Origin: Sipunculus nudus
Lineage: Eukaryota; Annelida; Sipuncula; Golfingiida; Sipunculidae
NCBI GenBank assembly: GCA_026874595.1
Contig: CM049316.1
Coordinates: 54,881,676 to 54,945,675, forward strand
DNA length: 64,000 nt
Direction: 5' to 3'
A program made the translations under genes and the position numbers. Of this stretch, positions 10,400 through 21,699 are shown piece by piece. The number at the start of each line of letters is the position of its first letter. Positions within the stretch are counted from its first letter, which is position 1. The notes beneath the pieces are model-generated. The model did no database searches, was not told the origin of the DNA, and saw nothing but the letters and a program-made list of their open reading frames with translations.

Positions 10400-12310
10400 A
10401 TATATATATAGCTTCATTCTAACAACATTTACCTGAGGATCGGGTCTCATCCTGTGAAACAGTCTGTAGTGAATTTACAGTGTTGTTTTTCTTCATCTAT
10501 ATATATATAACAGAACAGAACAAGTGTTTTATTCAAGAAAAAGGCCTCGGGACCCAAAGTTCCTACGAGAATAATACATCAATAGTACTCAAATATATGA
10601 AGGAACGTCGGATAATTAAATAAGTAAAGAAATAATAAATAAATTACTTAAAATCATTTAAATAACCAGCTTCTTAAATATATCTTATATGAAATAGGGA
10701 GCTGTTTTTTTTAACAGTACATGATTATTATAATGTGGGCGACGCGAGACGCTGCATTTCGGTATGAAGCACGTATTTTATAATATATAAATATAGGGGC
10801 TGCAGGCTCCTCTGCCCCTATAAACCTTCAAATGTGATATGGGAGAAAACAATTGAGGCTGGGTTCCATGCAGACGCCCATCTCATTCATTGTGACAACC
10901 ACACGACTCTGTTTTTCAAAGTGGATACAAATGTACTTCTATAATTAGAATATGCACAAAATGATGTCTTGAAGCGCAAAACTCACTGGTAACCACGGCA
11001 ACGATAAAAAGCCGGCTGCGTTCATGCAAAGTCTCATAAGAGCTGTATGTGGTTTGCATCACAGGAGTCCTATAATTAAGGGACTGTCAAAGAGAGTTGG
11101 TGGTCCAAGCTCTCTGCTGGTTACATACGGATTAAAGGGGAACATCATAGAGTTCATGCAGCGCAAGTTTTTATGGAACTGTTTTAACTTTCGAAAAATA
11201 GCCTAATTGTCCTTGTTCTTATCTCAGCCTTATCATATGGACAGGCAAAAACTTGTCATGCTTACAGCCACACGAACAACGCAAACTTGAGTCTTTATTT
11301 CTAATTGTAACTCAAGAATTCAAACCAGTAAATACATTAAATACCAATGTCAATGACCTTTCGCCTTACATGGCACAGAGAGACTGTTTTAATAAATGTC
11401 GAACATCGCATTTCATCAAATGTCGTAAACGTATCGATCGAGGGACTTCTGATGATACCGATACAATATTTGACCTTGTATAGCCTATCGTGGTTTGTTA
11501 CAGCCGTAAACATAATACATTTAATTATACTGAGAAATAAATGTATATTGCCTTGAATGTCTCTCAGCAGTAGACGCCGGTGGGTCGGGACTCGGTGTAC
11601 AACCAGCCTTGCCCAAGCTTTGCTGTATCTGGTTGCAGATATTCAGACTAGCCATAATAAATCTATGAAATATTATGGCTACGCCGGGGACATGGAGGTC
11701 TACCTGCATGCTTGCTTGCCATACCTTCATCCTTAAATAAGAGACTTACAATCGTAAAATTATGTTAAAATCGGAAATGTTAAATTTTACTAATTTTCAT
11801 TTCAGGGAGAAATAAAATCGAGAGAAATATAAATACAATTAAAACACTTTCAAAAGAATTTTTACAGAGACGTCTTGTTATATCTTGATGGACCTTCACG
11901 ATGTTTATCGCACCGTATATTACGTGCTATCGTGAAGCTGCATCAATCGATGTATTACGCTAACCCTACAATATAATTTGCTTAAGGACATATTAAGCTT
12001 GCAGCTTACTGTGGTTTGCTTGTAATTCGAGGGGGTTTCATATTCGCGGTATTCGCTGTACTGGAAAATAACACGAAATTGAAACCGCTCAGATATGAAC
12101 CCTTGCAGTCATGGGAAAATAGTCACTCTAAATAAATATATACAAATGACGACCATGTTGATCGCAGCGTGCGACGTGTCCACGATCTAGTTTTATTTTT
12201 AAAAAATGCTAGATTTTTTAACCTGCAGTTCTGCATTTCATATTTTATTTATTATTCAAGTATCATATATAATTGGTCTAGTATCTGTATACTGTTAATG
12301 TAATGTATTA
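10400..12310. other. No gene recognised
   Basis: AT-rich sequence with short ORFs. Nothing resembles a known domain, and no pair of splice sites flanks a coding-looking exon. Confidence 0.45.
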
Positions 12311-12322
12311 TTAGACCGCTCA

Positions 12323-12514
12323 TCATGTTGATTCGCTGATCCCGTACTTTCTGGCAGTTTTGGCTGGTCCGATGTCGATGACAGACTTTGCGATCGCAAG
12401 CCGTTTGTCTTGGTCGAACTGCTTGTACTTTCCCCGCTTACGCCTTGTCGGCTGTCGGTCAATCTGATCATTCGCCGTTTGGAATAACTCTGCTAGCTCT
12501 TTCTTCACATTCAC
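12323..12514 (-). pseudogene. Relic of a DNA-transposon DNA-binding (helix-turn-helix) domain
   Basis: A 63-aa open stretch contains R-R-K-R-G-K-Y-K-Q-F, D-K-R-L-A-I-A-K, then A-K-T-A-R-K-Y-G-I-S-E-S-T. A basic start followed by an F-x-x-D-K-R helix and an A-R-K-Y-G-I-S-E-S-T recognition helix is the layout of the N-terminal HTH of pogo/CENP-B-like transposases. The frame is lost on both sides and no catalytic DDE core follows, so this is a fragment. A domesticated HTH protein is possible but nothing supports expression. Confidence 0.6.
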
Positions 12515-12769
12515 GGGGATCAGGCAAACCTTTCGTGCGCGGCCGCTTCAGGGATGGCCCCTTCCGTTACTAACCATGGAACGATATTTCGATAACTCGA
12601 TATTTAGTATTTTAGGAAAGGGTCTGGAGTTCATGGAATGAAGTGATCCCATGTTTTCTGCACAAATGAAAATGAATTTTTTTACATAAAATGTCATGAG
12701 AGGCAATGTTTGCAAAACACTCGTCATATGCCTCGTGGCTTGAGTTCAGAGATGAACCAGTACCCAAAG

Positions 12770-13650
12770 GACTCAACGACTTCGGTCAGTCGACAAGACC
12801 TCTGGAAGATCATGTCAAAGTTGGGCTGCATACCGACAGATTCATCTTGATGGTATGCGTTCCACGACAGCATGCTGGGAAAAACGTTTAATGTCGGCAA
12901 GGCATCCAAAGCCTAACCTATCTGCAACGCAGTGAGCGTGTAAGCACCCTCCTAAAAATATTCAGTATGATGTTCACCGCCGTGCTCAACAACGCCTTTC
13001 AGAACAGTGATGAAGGGACAGGCCTGACGTACAGAGGGGATGGAAAGCTCGTCTACCAGCGAAGATTAAAGGCTGTCACCGAGGTAAAGGAGACTGTATT
13101 TTGAGACTTCATATCTGCTGTTGACTGTGCGTTGAATACCGGCTCTGACTTCGACATGCAAGCCAGCATTGACAAATTTCTGCTGCATGCGACAACTTTG
13201 GTCTCACAACAGGCACAAAGAAGACAGGGGTCATGCATCAGCCAGCTATATATAGTGGACCAGTTTACTTACTGCATCCATTCCCGAGCAATGGCCACTG
13301 ATAAAGAAGTTAAATGCAGAATAACAAAAGGAAGCTCTGACTGCTCAGCAATGACTGGAAGCGGCGGGAAATTAGTGAACCAGTGTGCCAACAGTCTATA
13401 AATTTCTGATGAAAGCCCACATAAGGTTGGCTGGTCATGTCGTCATGCCATGTTGCCTGATAAGCGTGTTCCAAATCAGTTTATACATTTTGAACTCCCA
13501 CTGGGCAAAAGCTGGCAAAGGGGGCAGAAGAAACGCTTCAAAGAACGTTTAATGCTTCCTCAAAGTCCTTTCACATCAGCGTGGCCACCTTGGAAATCAT
13601 CGCACAGATCTCTTTATTCTTTCCCTTCCATTTTTTTATAGAAAGATAAA
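12770..13650 (+). pseudogene. Non-LTR retrotransposon (LINE) reverse transcriptase relic
   Basis: Pieces of one LINE polymerase follow each other in order but change frame. Near 12795 the run Q-D-L-W-K-I-M-S-K-L-G-C matches the finger/palm start. At 12955-13110 F-S-M-M-F-T-A-V-L-N-N-A-F-Q and Y-Q-R-R-L-K-A-V-T-E-V-K lead to the place where the catalytic Y-A-D-D should be. Here that block reads as S-A-V-D and is inactive. At 13250-13330 V-D-Q-F-T-Y-C and D-K-E-V-K-C-R-I-T-K-G-S match the thumb region. The C-terminal H-I-R-L-A-G-H-V-V and W-Q-R-G-Q-K-K-R-F-K follow at 13410-13560. Stops and frameshifts are frequent; this is a fossil copy. Confidence 0.8.
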
Positions 13651-13701
13651 TATGTTTTATTAATAATTTAAGAAATCCTTTTGCTGAAAAAATAAAATCT
13701 T

Positions 13702-13960
13702 AAAGGGGCCCAATCACCTATACAGCATGTTGAATTGACACGAAAAATAACTTCTTCCCTTTAAAATAAATTTGTACATGCCCAAATTTTGCCCCTGAAA
13801 CCGTTTGCTTACTCCTGTAAAAGAGTGTTAAAACAGTGGACCGGGCGCGATCATGGGTGTCAATATTAACAGCGTGTGCATCGTCCGGGCCACAGCGTGT
13901 CAAATAAGAGATTCCTTGACTGACTTAGCCCAGAAAATGCAATATATTGGGCCTGCCAAA
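13702..13960 (+). repeat. Dispersed repeat (family B), copy 2 (5' half only)
   Basis: Starts with the same AAAGGGGCCCAATCACCTAT as copy 1 and keeps TTTAAAATAAAT, GAAACCGTTTGCTTACTCCTG, GAGTGTTAAAACAGTGG and TTGACTGACTTAGCCC. The tail half seen in the other two copies is missing. It lies about 50 bp after the LINE relic. Confidence 0.75.
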
Positions 13961-14870
13961 GTTAAGAAGGCATTGCTACTTAATAGCAGGCATCCATGCT
14001 GGATGAATCAGTCATAGAGTGAAGAAAAAAGTGTGGGTGGATGCCACCTTAAATATTTATTTTCAAGGTCAGTTCCAAGGTCAAACCAAAAATGGGCCAG
14101 CCAAGGTCGATTTTTTACATTTGTAGACACTGTTTAACTTTCAAGGTCATTTTCAATGCCATTTTTAATGTCAAACCGAACAAAATGAACTTGAACCGGT
14201 ATTGTGTTTCCCATTAATAAAACCAAGGTGTATTCGGTAACCTTTGGCTCTAGGATTATGTTTGTGTCAGGTGACACGTACACAAGCCATGTAATTATCA
14301 TGTCCTTTAGTTCTTACATTTAAATGAATGAAAATACAATTTTAAAAGTGTTTTTCTTGTTAACACAGTGATGCTTCAATACTCTGAATAAAGAAATATA
14401 GAAATGAAGTTAAGGGATGCTTTATGCGTGTTCCCCAAAGAGTCTTTAACACATTTTGAATTAGACCTACAACAGAATAAAAAATGGCCGCATTTTGTAA
14501 AATGCTTGATAAAAGCTCCACGAATAACGGACATTTTTTTTTATAATAATGCTGTTTTGGGAGAAAGAGAGTTGTGATCATCATTTGACCCTGGATGGAC
14601 GTTTTACATCTAAAGGTAATAGGCGCACTTAAAAATTCAAAATGGCTGCAAAGATAGCTGCCAAAATGAAGAAATAGGTGATTGCTATAGCAGTCATCAA
14701 ATATAAAATGCTTTAATGGACCATTCTGTGTTTTAAATTCAAATACAATCATTTGATGGAATTTATCGCCAACACATAACCGACAATGTCAGTCTTAGCC
14801 GACTTTGCCTTCTTGTCTGTTGGGCCTGTTCATTTTTGTAGCTTTTAATAGCTTTAAATACCCATTCACT
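13961..14870. other. Unassigned; includes AAGGTCA-rich stretch
   Basis: No gene recognised. At 14060-14160 the word AAGGTC recurs, twice as exact TCAAGGTCA (14063-14071, 14141-14149). The 130-aa minus-strand ORF at 14360-14752 shows no domain and has the composition of non-coding repeat DNA. Confidence 0.45.
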
Positions 14871-14879
14871 CCTGGATCG

Positions 14880-15075
14880 AGAGAGCGCAGAAGGGAATCC
14901 AGGTCCCCCTCCCTTTTTTTTCAGCCTCCGCAACCTTTCAGAATAATTTTAGCGGCCTGGACCCCCCCCCCCTTTTCGGACCTTGGGACATTTTTTTGGA
15001 TTTGTCAGTGTTCCTACTGGATTAGACCCCCCCCCCCCCCCCTCCTTTTTCTAAATCATTGATCCACCCCTGGTG
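14880..15075. repeat. C-tract dispersed repeat (family F), copy 1
   Basis: Two long C runs (about 14961-14971 and 15027-15042) sit in a context GGCCTGGACCCC...TTTTCGGACCTTGGGAC...TTAGACCCC...TTTTTCTAAATC-TTGATCCACCCCTG. The same ordered phrases recur at 41490-41700 and, inverted, near 39290-39440. Confidence 0.65.
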
Positions 15076-15080
15076 TGTAC

Positions 15081-15840
15081 CCTTGTGGTATAGACTTCAG
15101 CCAGGATTTATTTACGGTCACAAGTTCAACGCCCAAACCATTACGTCACCACGCTCGACATGTGCTCTTAAGACACCCACATAAATATAATCGATGGATC
15201 AGTTAATGCTTTAGTTAAGGGAATATGTCAATAAGAGAAAGACACAATATATGCCGCAATGCCAGTATCCTGAACTCGATGGAACCAACTTTTCAGGGTT
15301 TCCTAAATTGTCATTTAATAAAGTTTGGACGCCAAAATGGTTTGAAAATAATGGTTGCCATGTTGATTCCGAGTTGGTAACTATTATGCCCACTTTATGT
15401 GGTAAAGCAGGCTTTTTCATTATATTTTGATGTTTTCATGAACATGATTTTAATAGATGCTCCTTTTAGGTCCAACTAAAAATTTTCTTTTGAATTTTGT
15501 TGCTGAATGAAGGTATTTAAATAACTATATTTATAAAGGATCCTTAATCCACGGATGGGTCTCAGAAACAGCTACAGCTGTTTATTTTGGAACCTTTTCT
15601 TTATTTTCCTTAATATTAAAAAAGTGCTAAAATAACTTCAGGAACGGTAAAGGGTGGTTCTACTTAGTGTAGGGGTACAGGGACCCCTTACCTTCCTGCC
15701 AATACCTTTATTTACTGATAACACTTTTTAAGGGAATTTTTTGGCTAATCCAGATTAATTTTAAACATTTGCTATGGATGGTTTAAATTTAATTATACAG
15801 TTCGACAACTAAATCATAGAAATCATTTATGATAAATCAG
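15081..15840. other. No gene recognised
   Basis: AT-rich, short ORFs only; I see nothing supportable here. Confidence 0.45.
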
Positions 15841-15844
15841 TAAA

Positions 15845-16621
15845 TTTTTGTGAAAACTTCCTTTGTGGATAGTATAGATAGCATAAAATTAACATACTCG
15901 GATCCTTTCGGAAGCCCTGGCAGCCACACGTTTGTAAAACTACATTTTCACTACTGCAGCTATAAATCAATCTTTATCAGTTTGATAAAATGATGTCAGT
16001 ATAGATACACATAGAGGAAATGTGCCCCAAAGCTAGTACACAGTCAAATGTGCTTCAATTTATTAGTATTTAATCAATTGGACCAGGTTATATAGATTCC
16101 TAATGGATATAAATTCAAGTAATGTATACCTAACCTTTCGAAATGAGAAGAGGATTTATTCACTTGAGTAAATTCAATAGAAGAAAAAAATTCTGGCAAG
16201 GGTAAATAATTACCATTATAATTAAAGTGGTTTTGCTATTCCTGAATGTTAACAAATAATTTTATAAATCACGTGTGTGTCCGCATTTGAAGTTTTGTTA
16301 TTAAAGGGTGTATGTGGGTGTGGGTGTGTGCGTGTGTATGTGTGGCGTGGCCATGGTAGTGGCAGAAGGGTGCTTCCTGGCATGCTGGTGCAGTCCATCC
16401 TGCATAATACAGCGTTATAAAATGTATATGAACAAACAATTAAATTGCCTGAGCAGGGAAAGCTTTAACAAGTCGTTTGAGCAAATAATAAAGATGGATT
16501 TATAGCTGCAGTAGTGAAAATGTAGTTTTACACATGTGTGGCTGCCAGGGCCTCCGAAAGGCTCCGAGTATGTTACTTTTAGGCAATCTATACTATCCAC
16601 AAATGAAGTTTTCACAAAAAT
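15845..16621. mobile_element. Foldback element with 130-bp inverted arms
   Basis: The left arm, 15845-15975, reappears as its reverse complement at 16489-16621. It includes TTTTTGTGAAAACTTC at the outer end and CTACTGCAGCTATAAATC at the inner end. A few substitutions and a small indel separate the arms. About 510 bp lie between them and include a GTGTGTGGGTG-rich patch. No transposase ORF is present, so it is either a long-TIR non-autonomous DNA element or a foldback element. A clear target-site duplication was not found. Confidence 0.8.
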
Positions 16622-17159
16622 AGCAAAACAAATTGGACCTGGCAAGGATTAAAAAATACGGTTGCATAAACAAAATTTTGATAGATAATTATTACTGTCT
16701 TTAAGATTACAATGGACCGACACAACAAAAGAACAGAGGTGTCAGTTTGCCGCCTGATATATGTAGCAGCAACGATTTTGCTCCTTCAAGATTTACTCAA
16801 AATGGTAGGCGTTAAATAAACATAGCATATAAATATACACAAACATCTCATGGCTCACGTATATCAGCATCATGCTCTACGAAACAGATCAAATCTTCCA
16901 TTAAACTTATTTGTTTACTTTGTACGGACATCCACCCTGTGTGGGAAAGGTTTAAAATAAAAAGGCAAGGCACATATCCAATTTATGTGGAAATATGTGT
17001 CATGTTTATCTATAAAACGCATCCATGGAATGGTCACAAAAAATAACCTACATGCATTTATGAAAAGTTGAAAGTCGCCATCATAGTATGCATATATGAA
17101 TATAGGATTTATTAACAGATATGAAGTGAGTGTCCTCCTTAAGCATTCCCCCGTCGGCA

Positions 17160-17745
17160 GACACAAACGTAAAATGGTACCTGCCAAAATACTGCCCTGA
17201 AACCGTTGACTTACTCCTGAGCACGAGTGTTAAAACAGTGGCCTGGGTGCGACCCTACACAGGCGTGAAAAAAAATTGCGACTCCGTGCATCGCCCGCGC
17301 CACACTTCCTTTCAATCAGGAGATACCCTGACTGACTTGGCCTAAAAAAATGTAATACAAATTCCCGCTGGCTTCAACATGGCATGTTGAAGTGACTTAG
17401 GCCTTCGTACACGATACATAGGCTCGCACTGTGCTACCCGTGTCATTTTAGCGAAGGCCCCTTGACCTATAGCACAAATCTGTCGCGACAGGTTTTACAA
17501 TGAATTAACATTTGGCCCATGGACCGTTATGTCAATCCAGCACAGATATATCGGATATATATGTATGGACTATTTTGGAATCCAATTAACTTGTTTTGGA
17601 TCTGTCGCGCATGCCCAAAATCACGTGGCGTTGTTATTGTAAACAGACGTACGTTGAGTATGTTTACTAATTTGCGGAACCATAATAAGTAGTTAAGCAG
17701 CTCAAGGGGCGGTATTGAGATTATGTGCAGGGATGGTTGAAGGAA
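17160..17745 (+). repeat. Dispersed repeat (family B), copy 3, with internal insertion
   Basis: Carries GGTACCTGCCAAAATACTGCC, TTACTCCTGAGCACGAGTGT, GACTGACTTGGCC and AATTCCCGCTGGC from the first half. The tail half (GTAAACAGACGTACGTT, CCATAAT, GGGATGG) resumes near 17630. Compared with copy 1 about 200 extra bases (about 17385-17600) separate the halves. Confidence 0.7.
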
Positions 17746-17779
17746 TAGGCATAAGATGACCCCTGATTATGTTTTTTTT

Positions 17780-18440
17780 TTATATTTACTCTAAAAAAGA
17801 AAATACGGTCATAATCCCATTAAAAAAGGCCAACGGAATAGACTACGGGCCCGAATCAGAACATCCGGTATGCTTTCTACGGATTCCCGAATCCTGTATA
17901 AGATTATTACAAATAGGCTAATTTTTTCCCATGAATGTGTCGTACGGCACATAAATTAATATCTATTTGGCAATTATATTATATTCAAAGGTTTCCAATC
18001 ACTCTTGAAATTCCACATTTTCAAAAATTTCATTGGGTCATGTGAAACTCTTTGTCCGCCCGGGCCCATTGTACCCATCGATTAAACCATATATACATAA
18101 GCTGACAGACACAATTTAAGACAAATGAAATTTCCTACTTTTGCTTTGGAAGCTCTTGGGCCGGAGCCCCCTTAGTCTCTTCTTAGCACTCATGATTAAA
18201 TCTATATAAGTTTTAACAAGACAGATCAAATTTCGCATTTTCAAGGATTTTATTTTGCCCTATAAAACTACAAAGTCGATAAAGCCCCCGCTAAAAAGCT
18301 ACATATATGTAATTTAACACAAAAGCAAAATGAGACGTCCTAATTTTTAATAATTTTCTTGTTCGATCCCTAAAGGAAGAATTTAGCCGGCCGATGCAGG
18401 CCCCCTAAGGTTAATTCGAGTAACTAGCGGTTAAAAACTG
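17780..18440. repeat. Degenerate repeat region with CCCCCTTAG-type ends
   Basis: Phrases such as TCAAATTTCGCATTTTCAAGG, GAAATTCCACATTTTCAAAA and GCCCCCTAAGG / GCCCCCTTAG recur every 150-250 bp, suggesting an old tandem array. The unit cannot be defined by eye with confidence. Confidence 0.4.
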
Positions 18441-18609
18441 TATTTTAGCTTATACAAATATTATAAATTTGTTCTAAATCGACATCCGGCTAAAATGTAG
18501 TTTGACAAAATATTAATCAGTTGCTCCTTACCATTTTGCTTCCTTTACACATTTTAAATTTGAAATAAAAATTTTTAAAAAATTGACGACTAACACAGAG
18601 TGTGCATCA

Positions 18610-18870
18610 AGAGCTGGCTATCCATCACCTATATATATAGGGGATTTGTGATAGCTTGTTCAGCTCTAACATACCTCCTTTTTGATGAACTACGGCCAGA
18701 TTGATGGCCTTTAGATAGCTGTTTCATATTTATATTAACAGGAACATACTGAAAGAGAGTTTCATGAAAATCAATCATATTCCTGTGAAGTTGTCATGGT
18801 GATATCAAGTTTTGGTGACCTGTCGCTTATTTAATATGCGTGGATTTTGCCGAAAATTGAACTTATAGGC
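18610..18870 (+). repeat. Dispersed repeat (family E), single unit
   Basis: Contains GGTGACCTGTCGCTTATTTA-ATATGCGTGGATTTTGCC and GAGTTTCATGAAAATC, the same phrases that are tandemly repeated at 50570-51170. No coding content. Confidence 0.55.
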
Positions 18871-19389
18871 AAGACAGTATATTGGCTTCGCGGCCACAAT
18901 AATGGTTAACGAACGGACTGTGCCCATATTTTAAATTAATAGGACCGTCCGAAACGAGCGTATAAAAACAGGAAATCTCACCCGGTGAACGAAGTTGTTT
19001 TTACTTTTTCTGTTATAATGTCGTCATCGAGGTAACCTGATACTACATTATTCTTCCATTTGGACTACGTCAACATGACGAAGCCTGTAAAAGATAAGCT
19101 ATCGTTGATCTGTGGTCATGCAAAGTTTCTAAGGAATCCCGCCAGTCGCTCTTGAGATAACTAATGTTTTGTACCAGTTTGCAGTTATATTTTACATGAA
19201 CCAATACAAGGTCATAGTCACTTTTAAGTACAGTAAAGGTAATGGACCCAATGTGAATAAACTTCTTCCGCCCAAGGAGAGGGTAGTTCCATCCCCGGGA
19301 TTATGCCCTGTCGATCATTTGGAATTAAGTGTCTTCTACTTGTCAGCTCCCAGGGTGATCGAGGAACCTGGAGGCCACACAGAACAGTT

Positions 19390-20080
19390 GTCTCACCATT
19401 GAGCAGCATATGTATACAGTGGAGCAATACATACATGTATCTCTGTCTTGAAGTCATGTTATTATTGCAAGATCAGGCACAACGGCAGAATCCGGCGATA
19501 CATTACCACTGGTGCATGCAAAAGTCTCATGCAAGCCCTGGTGACCTCGCATCTTGATTATGACCATTCTGTATGGCATCACCAAGACTCAGATGGCAGA
19601 CTTCAACGCATTCGGAAATGTGCAGCTCGGCTTATCATCCAGCGGCGAGCTAACATCAAACCAGTTCTTATGGAGCTTCATTGGCTTCCGGTAAAATAAA
19701 GACCTTTTACTTACCTTTGCTTATTTATACAAAGCCCTCCATGCCTTAGCACTTCCATACCTAGCTGACATGATGAATAAGTATCACCCCGCGGCGAGCT
19801 AACATCAAACCAGTTCTTATGGAGCTTCATTGGCTTCTGGTAAAATAAAGACCTTTTACTTACCTTTGCTTATTTATACAAAGCCCTCCATGCCTTAGCA
19901 CTTCCATACCTAGCTGACATGATGAAGGAGTATCGTCCTGTACGGGCACTAAGATCAGCCAACAAATCCTTTCTTGAGGTGCCCAGGGCCGAGACACAGT
20001 CTAGAAAGAGATCCTTCAGATCCCCTTTCTAATGTCTGGAACGATCTTCCTCGACATTACAAGGATACCCCCAGGTGTGT
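19390..20080 (+). pseudogene. CR1-like LINE reverse transcriptase C-terminus, with a 149-bp tandem duplication
   Basis: From 19466 the frame reads G-R-I-R-R-Y-I-T, A-C-K-S-L-M-Q-A-L-V-T-S-H-L-D-Y, L-Q-R-I-R-K-C-A-A-R-L-I, then P-V-L-M-E-L-H-W-L-P-V, the standard C-terminal end of CR1/L2-type LINE polymerases. After that, A-Y-L-Y-K-A-L-H-A-L-A and a Y-R-P-V-R-A-L-R-S-A-N run complete the tail. The block 19642-19790 is repeated almost exactly at 19791-19939, which duplicates the E-L-H-W-L-P region and destroys the frame. A fossil insertion with a later local duplication. Confidence 0.85.
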
Positions 20081-20401
20081 ATGGTTTTAAAGTATTAGTC
20101 ATTGTCACCTAGTGTTATGTCCCCCTTGTTTGAATTCTCAATTATTTAGTCTGCTGCAAATCTATTTTTTATTTATTATTAAAAATGCGTTATCTAATTT
20201 TCAATTCTTTTTTTTTAATTATCCTAATGTATTTTATTGTGTAAAGTGCCTTTGGATCTTTTTTATTTGTGGCGTATTTTCTTTTGTTCCAACTGTACGT
20301 TTATAAATCTACTTGCATCACCCCTAGTTGTAATGTAAGTCATGCATGACACTTTTAAAAATAACGGATACACGCGGTTTGTTCTGATTTAGCGGCATCC
20401 T

Positions 20402-20447
20402 GCCACCCAAACGTCGAATTTCAATTAACTGAAGACGTTGGGGTGGC
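20402..20447. other. Short hairpin (14-bp stem, 18-base loop)
   Basis: GCCACCCAAACGTC at 20402-20415 pairs with GACGTTGGGGTGGC at 20434-20447, with one wobble-type mismatch. No gene is adjacent. It lacks the sequence of the histone 3' stem-loop. Confidence 0.5.
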
Positions 20448-20734
20448 GGTACGAGCTATTGGGTTTGCATCAATTCTAGTATATATACAGATGTGCACGC
20501 CATTTTTAACAGTTCTTTTTCATTTTCATCTGTTTATCGAACTGTATTTTTACCGTAGTAAGACATAAAGTGAAATTATTCTGTTGGGAATAATAATAAA
20601 TATTACATTCACGATTTACTTGCGTATATTCATACAGAAGTTATTAATAACGAGGCTGGTTTTACTCGGAAAGTTTGTCTCTCCGTCCGACATGATAGCT
20701 TGAAAGCTTTTGTGAATCGGTGCCATAGGGAAGA

Positions 20735-20950
20735 AAGGGGGGACACCTATAACCCCCCCCCCCCCCCAAAAGCGTAATTAACTTATAATGTATGGTATTA
20801 TACCTGAAATTCATCCATTTATTTAATTATTTAATTATTTTATAGACACAGGAATAGAAGGTTTGTAATTTTATTCATTTTAATTAGTAATAAGTAATTG
20901 ATAATTACGGGGTTGCTGCGACACTTATAACCCCCCCCCCCCCCGGTCCC
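20735..20950. repeat. Two direct repeats CACNTATAAC + poly-C
   Basis: GACACCTATAACCCCC... at about 20741 and GACACTTATAACCCCC... at about 20919 each run into 13-16 C residues. The intervening DNA is AT-rich. Confidence 0.7.
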
Positions 20951-21339
20951 TCTGTATTCTGACTATATAGACCTGTTTCCCCGCGCTCAGTGTAATATGA
21001 CCTGACCTCACTGATATGCACTGGGATTCCTGCTGGAGGCAAAACATTGCCCAGCACTGGTCACTCCACCGAGTAGAACAATGGCTGCCTCCATGCTTCC
21101 CTCAGAATGTTCATAATCAAACTCAACTGCATGTAGTTAACAGAGTACCTCATTTGCCTAACTCATGATGGTACAGTGCTGCCTGATCCATAAGCTATTG
21201 AGGGTTCTTTGATGTAAGACAATCTCAGATGTTAGTCCGAGCTTGGGTACCCTAGCTGATATCTATGAATACTTTGTTGATTCAGAGCATTGGCCTTTAC
21301 TCAAGGTCTCAAATGAAGTTATACAATTTACTGCCCTTA

Positions 21340-21674
21340 GGCCAAAAAAATAAAAAGTATGGTCCTCAGGCACCGCCCGCATCAATTTTAAAACCCCGCA
21401 TCAACAATTTTTATTTTGATTTTCAACAGAAACTTACCAATATTGAGCTACAGCCGCTCGGACATTTCTTTATAGAAGATAAAATCATACACTTTCCTTT
21501 GTTATGTAGTACTTTTACTTGTTTAGCAAAATAAATCTGTTATTATCATGCTTTTCTCTTATCATTTTACATTTTTATCGAAACATACCAAAAAATTAAA
21601 AATAAAAAAACCGCCCGTCCGCATTGATTTCTGAAAAAAGTGCCTGAGAACCATACCTTTTTTTTATTTTGGCC
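21340..21674 (+). mobile_element. PIF/Harbinger-like MITE, copy 1 (335 bp)
   Basis: Terminal inverted repeats of about 37 bp start GGCCAAAAAAATAAAAAG-TATGG and carry CTCAGGCAC at their inner end; the right arm is its reverse complement. Both sides are flanked by TTA (21337-21339 and 21675-21677). A 3-bp TTA/TAA target site plus GGCC-starting TIRs is characteristic of PIF/Harbinger. There is no ORF. A related copy in the opposite orientation lies at 52546-52846. Confidence 0.85.
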
Positions 21675-21699
21675 TTATACAATCACTTGCAACGGGTCA

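Noticed and set aside
14360-14752. 130-aa minus-strand ORF
   Set aside because: No recognisable motif, Phe/Ser-rich AT-driven composition, no conserved-looking block.
20402-20447. Hairpin as histone 3' stem-loop or pre-miRNA
   Set aside because: Sequence does not match the histone stem-loop, and the stem is too short for a typical pre-miRNA.
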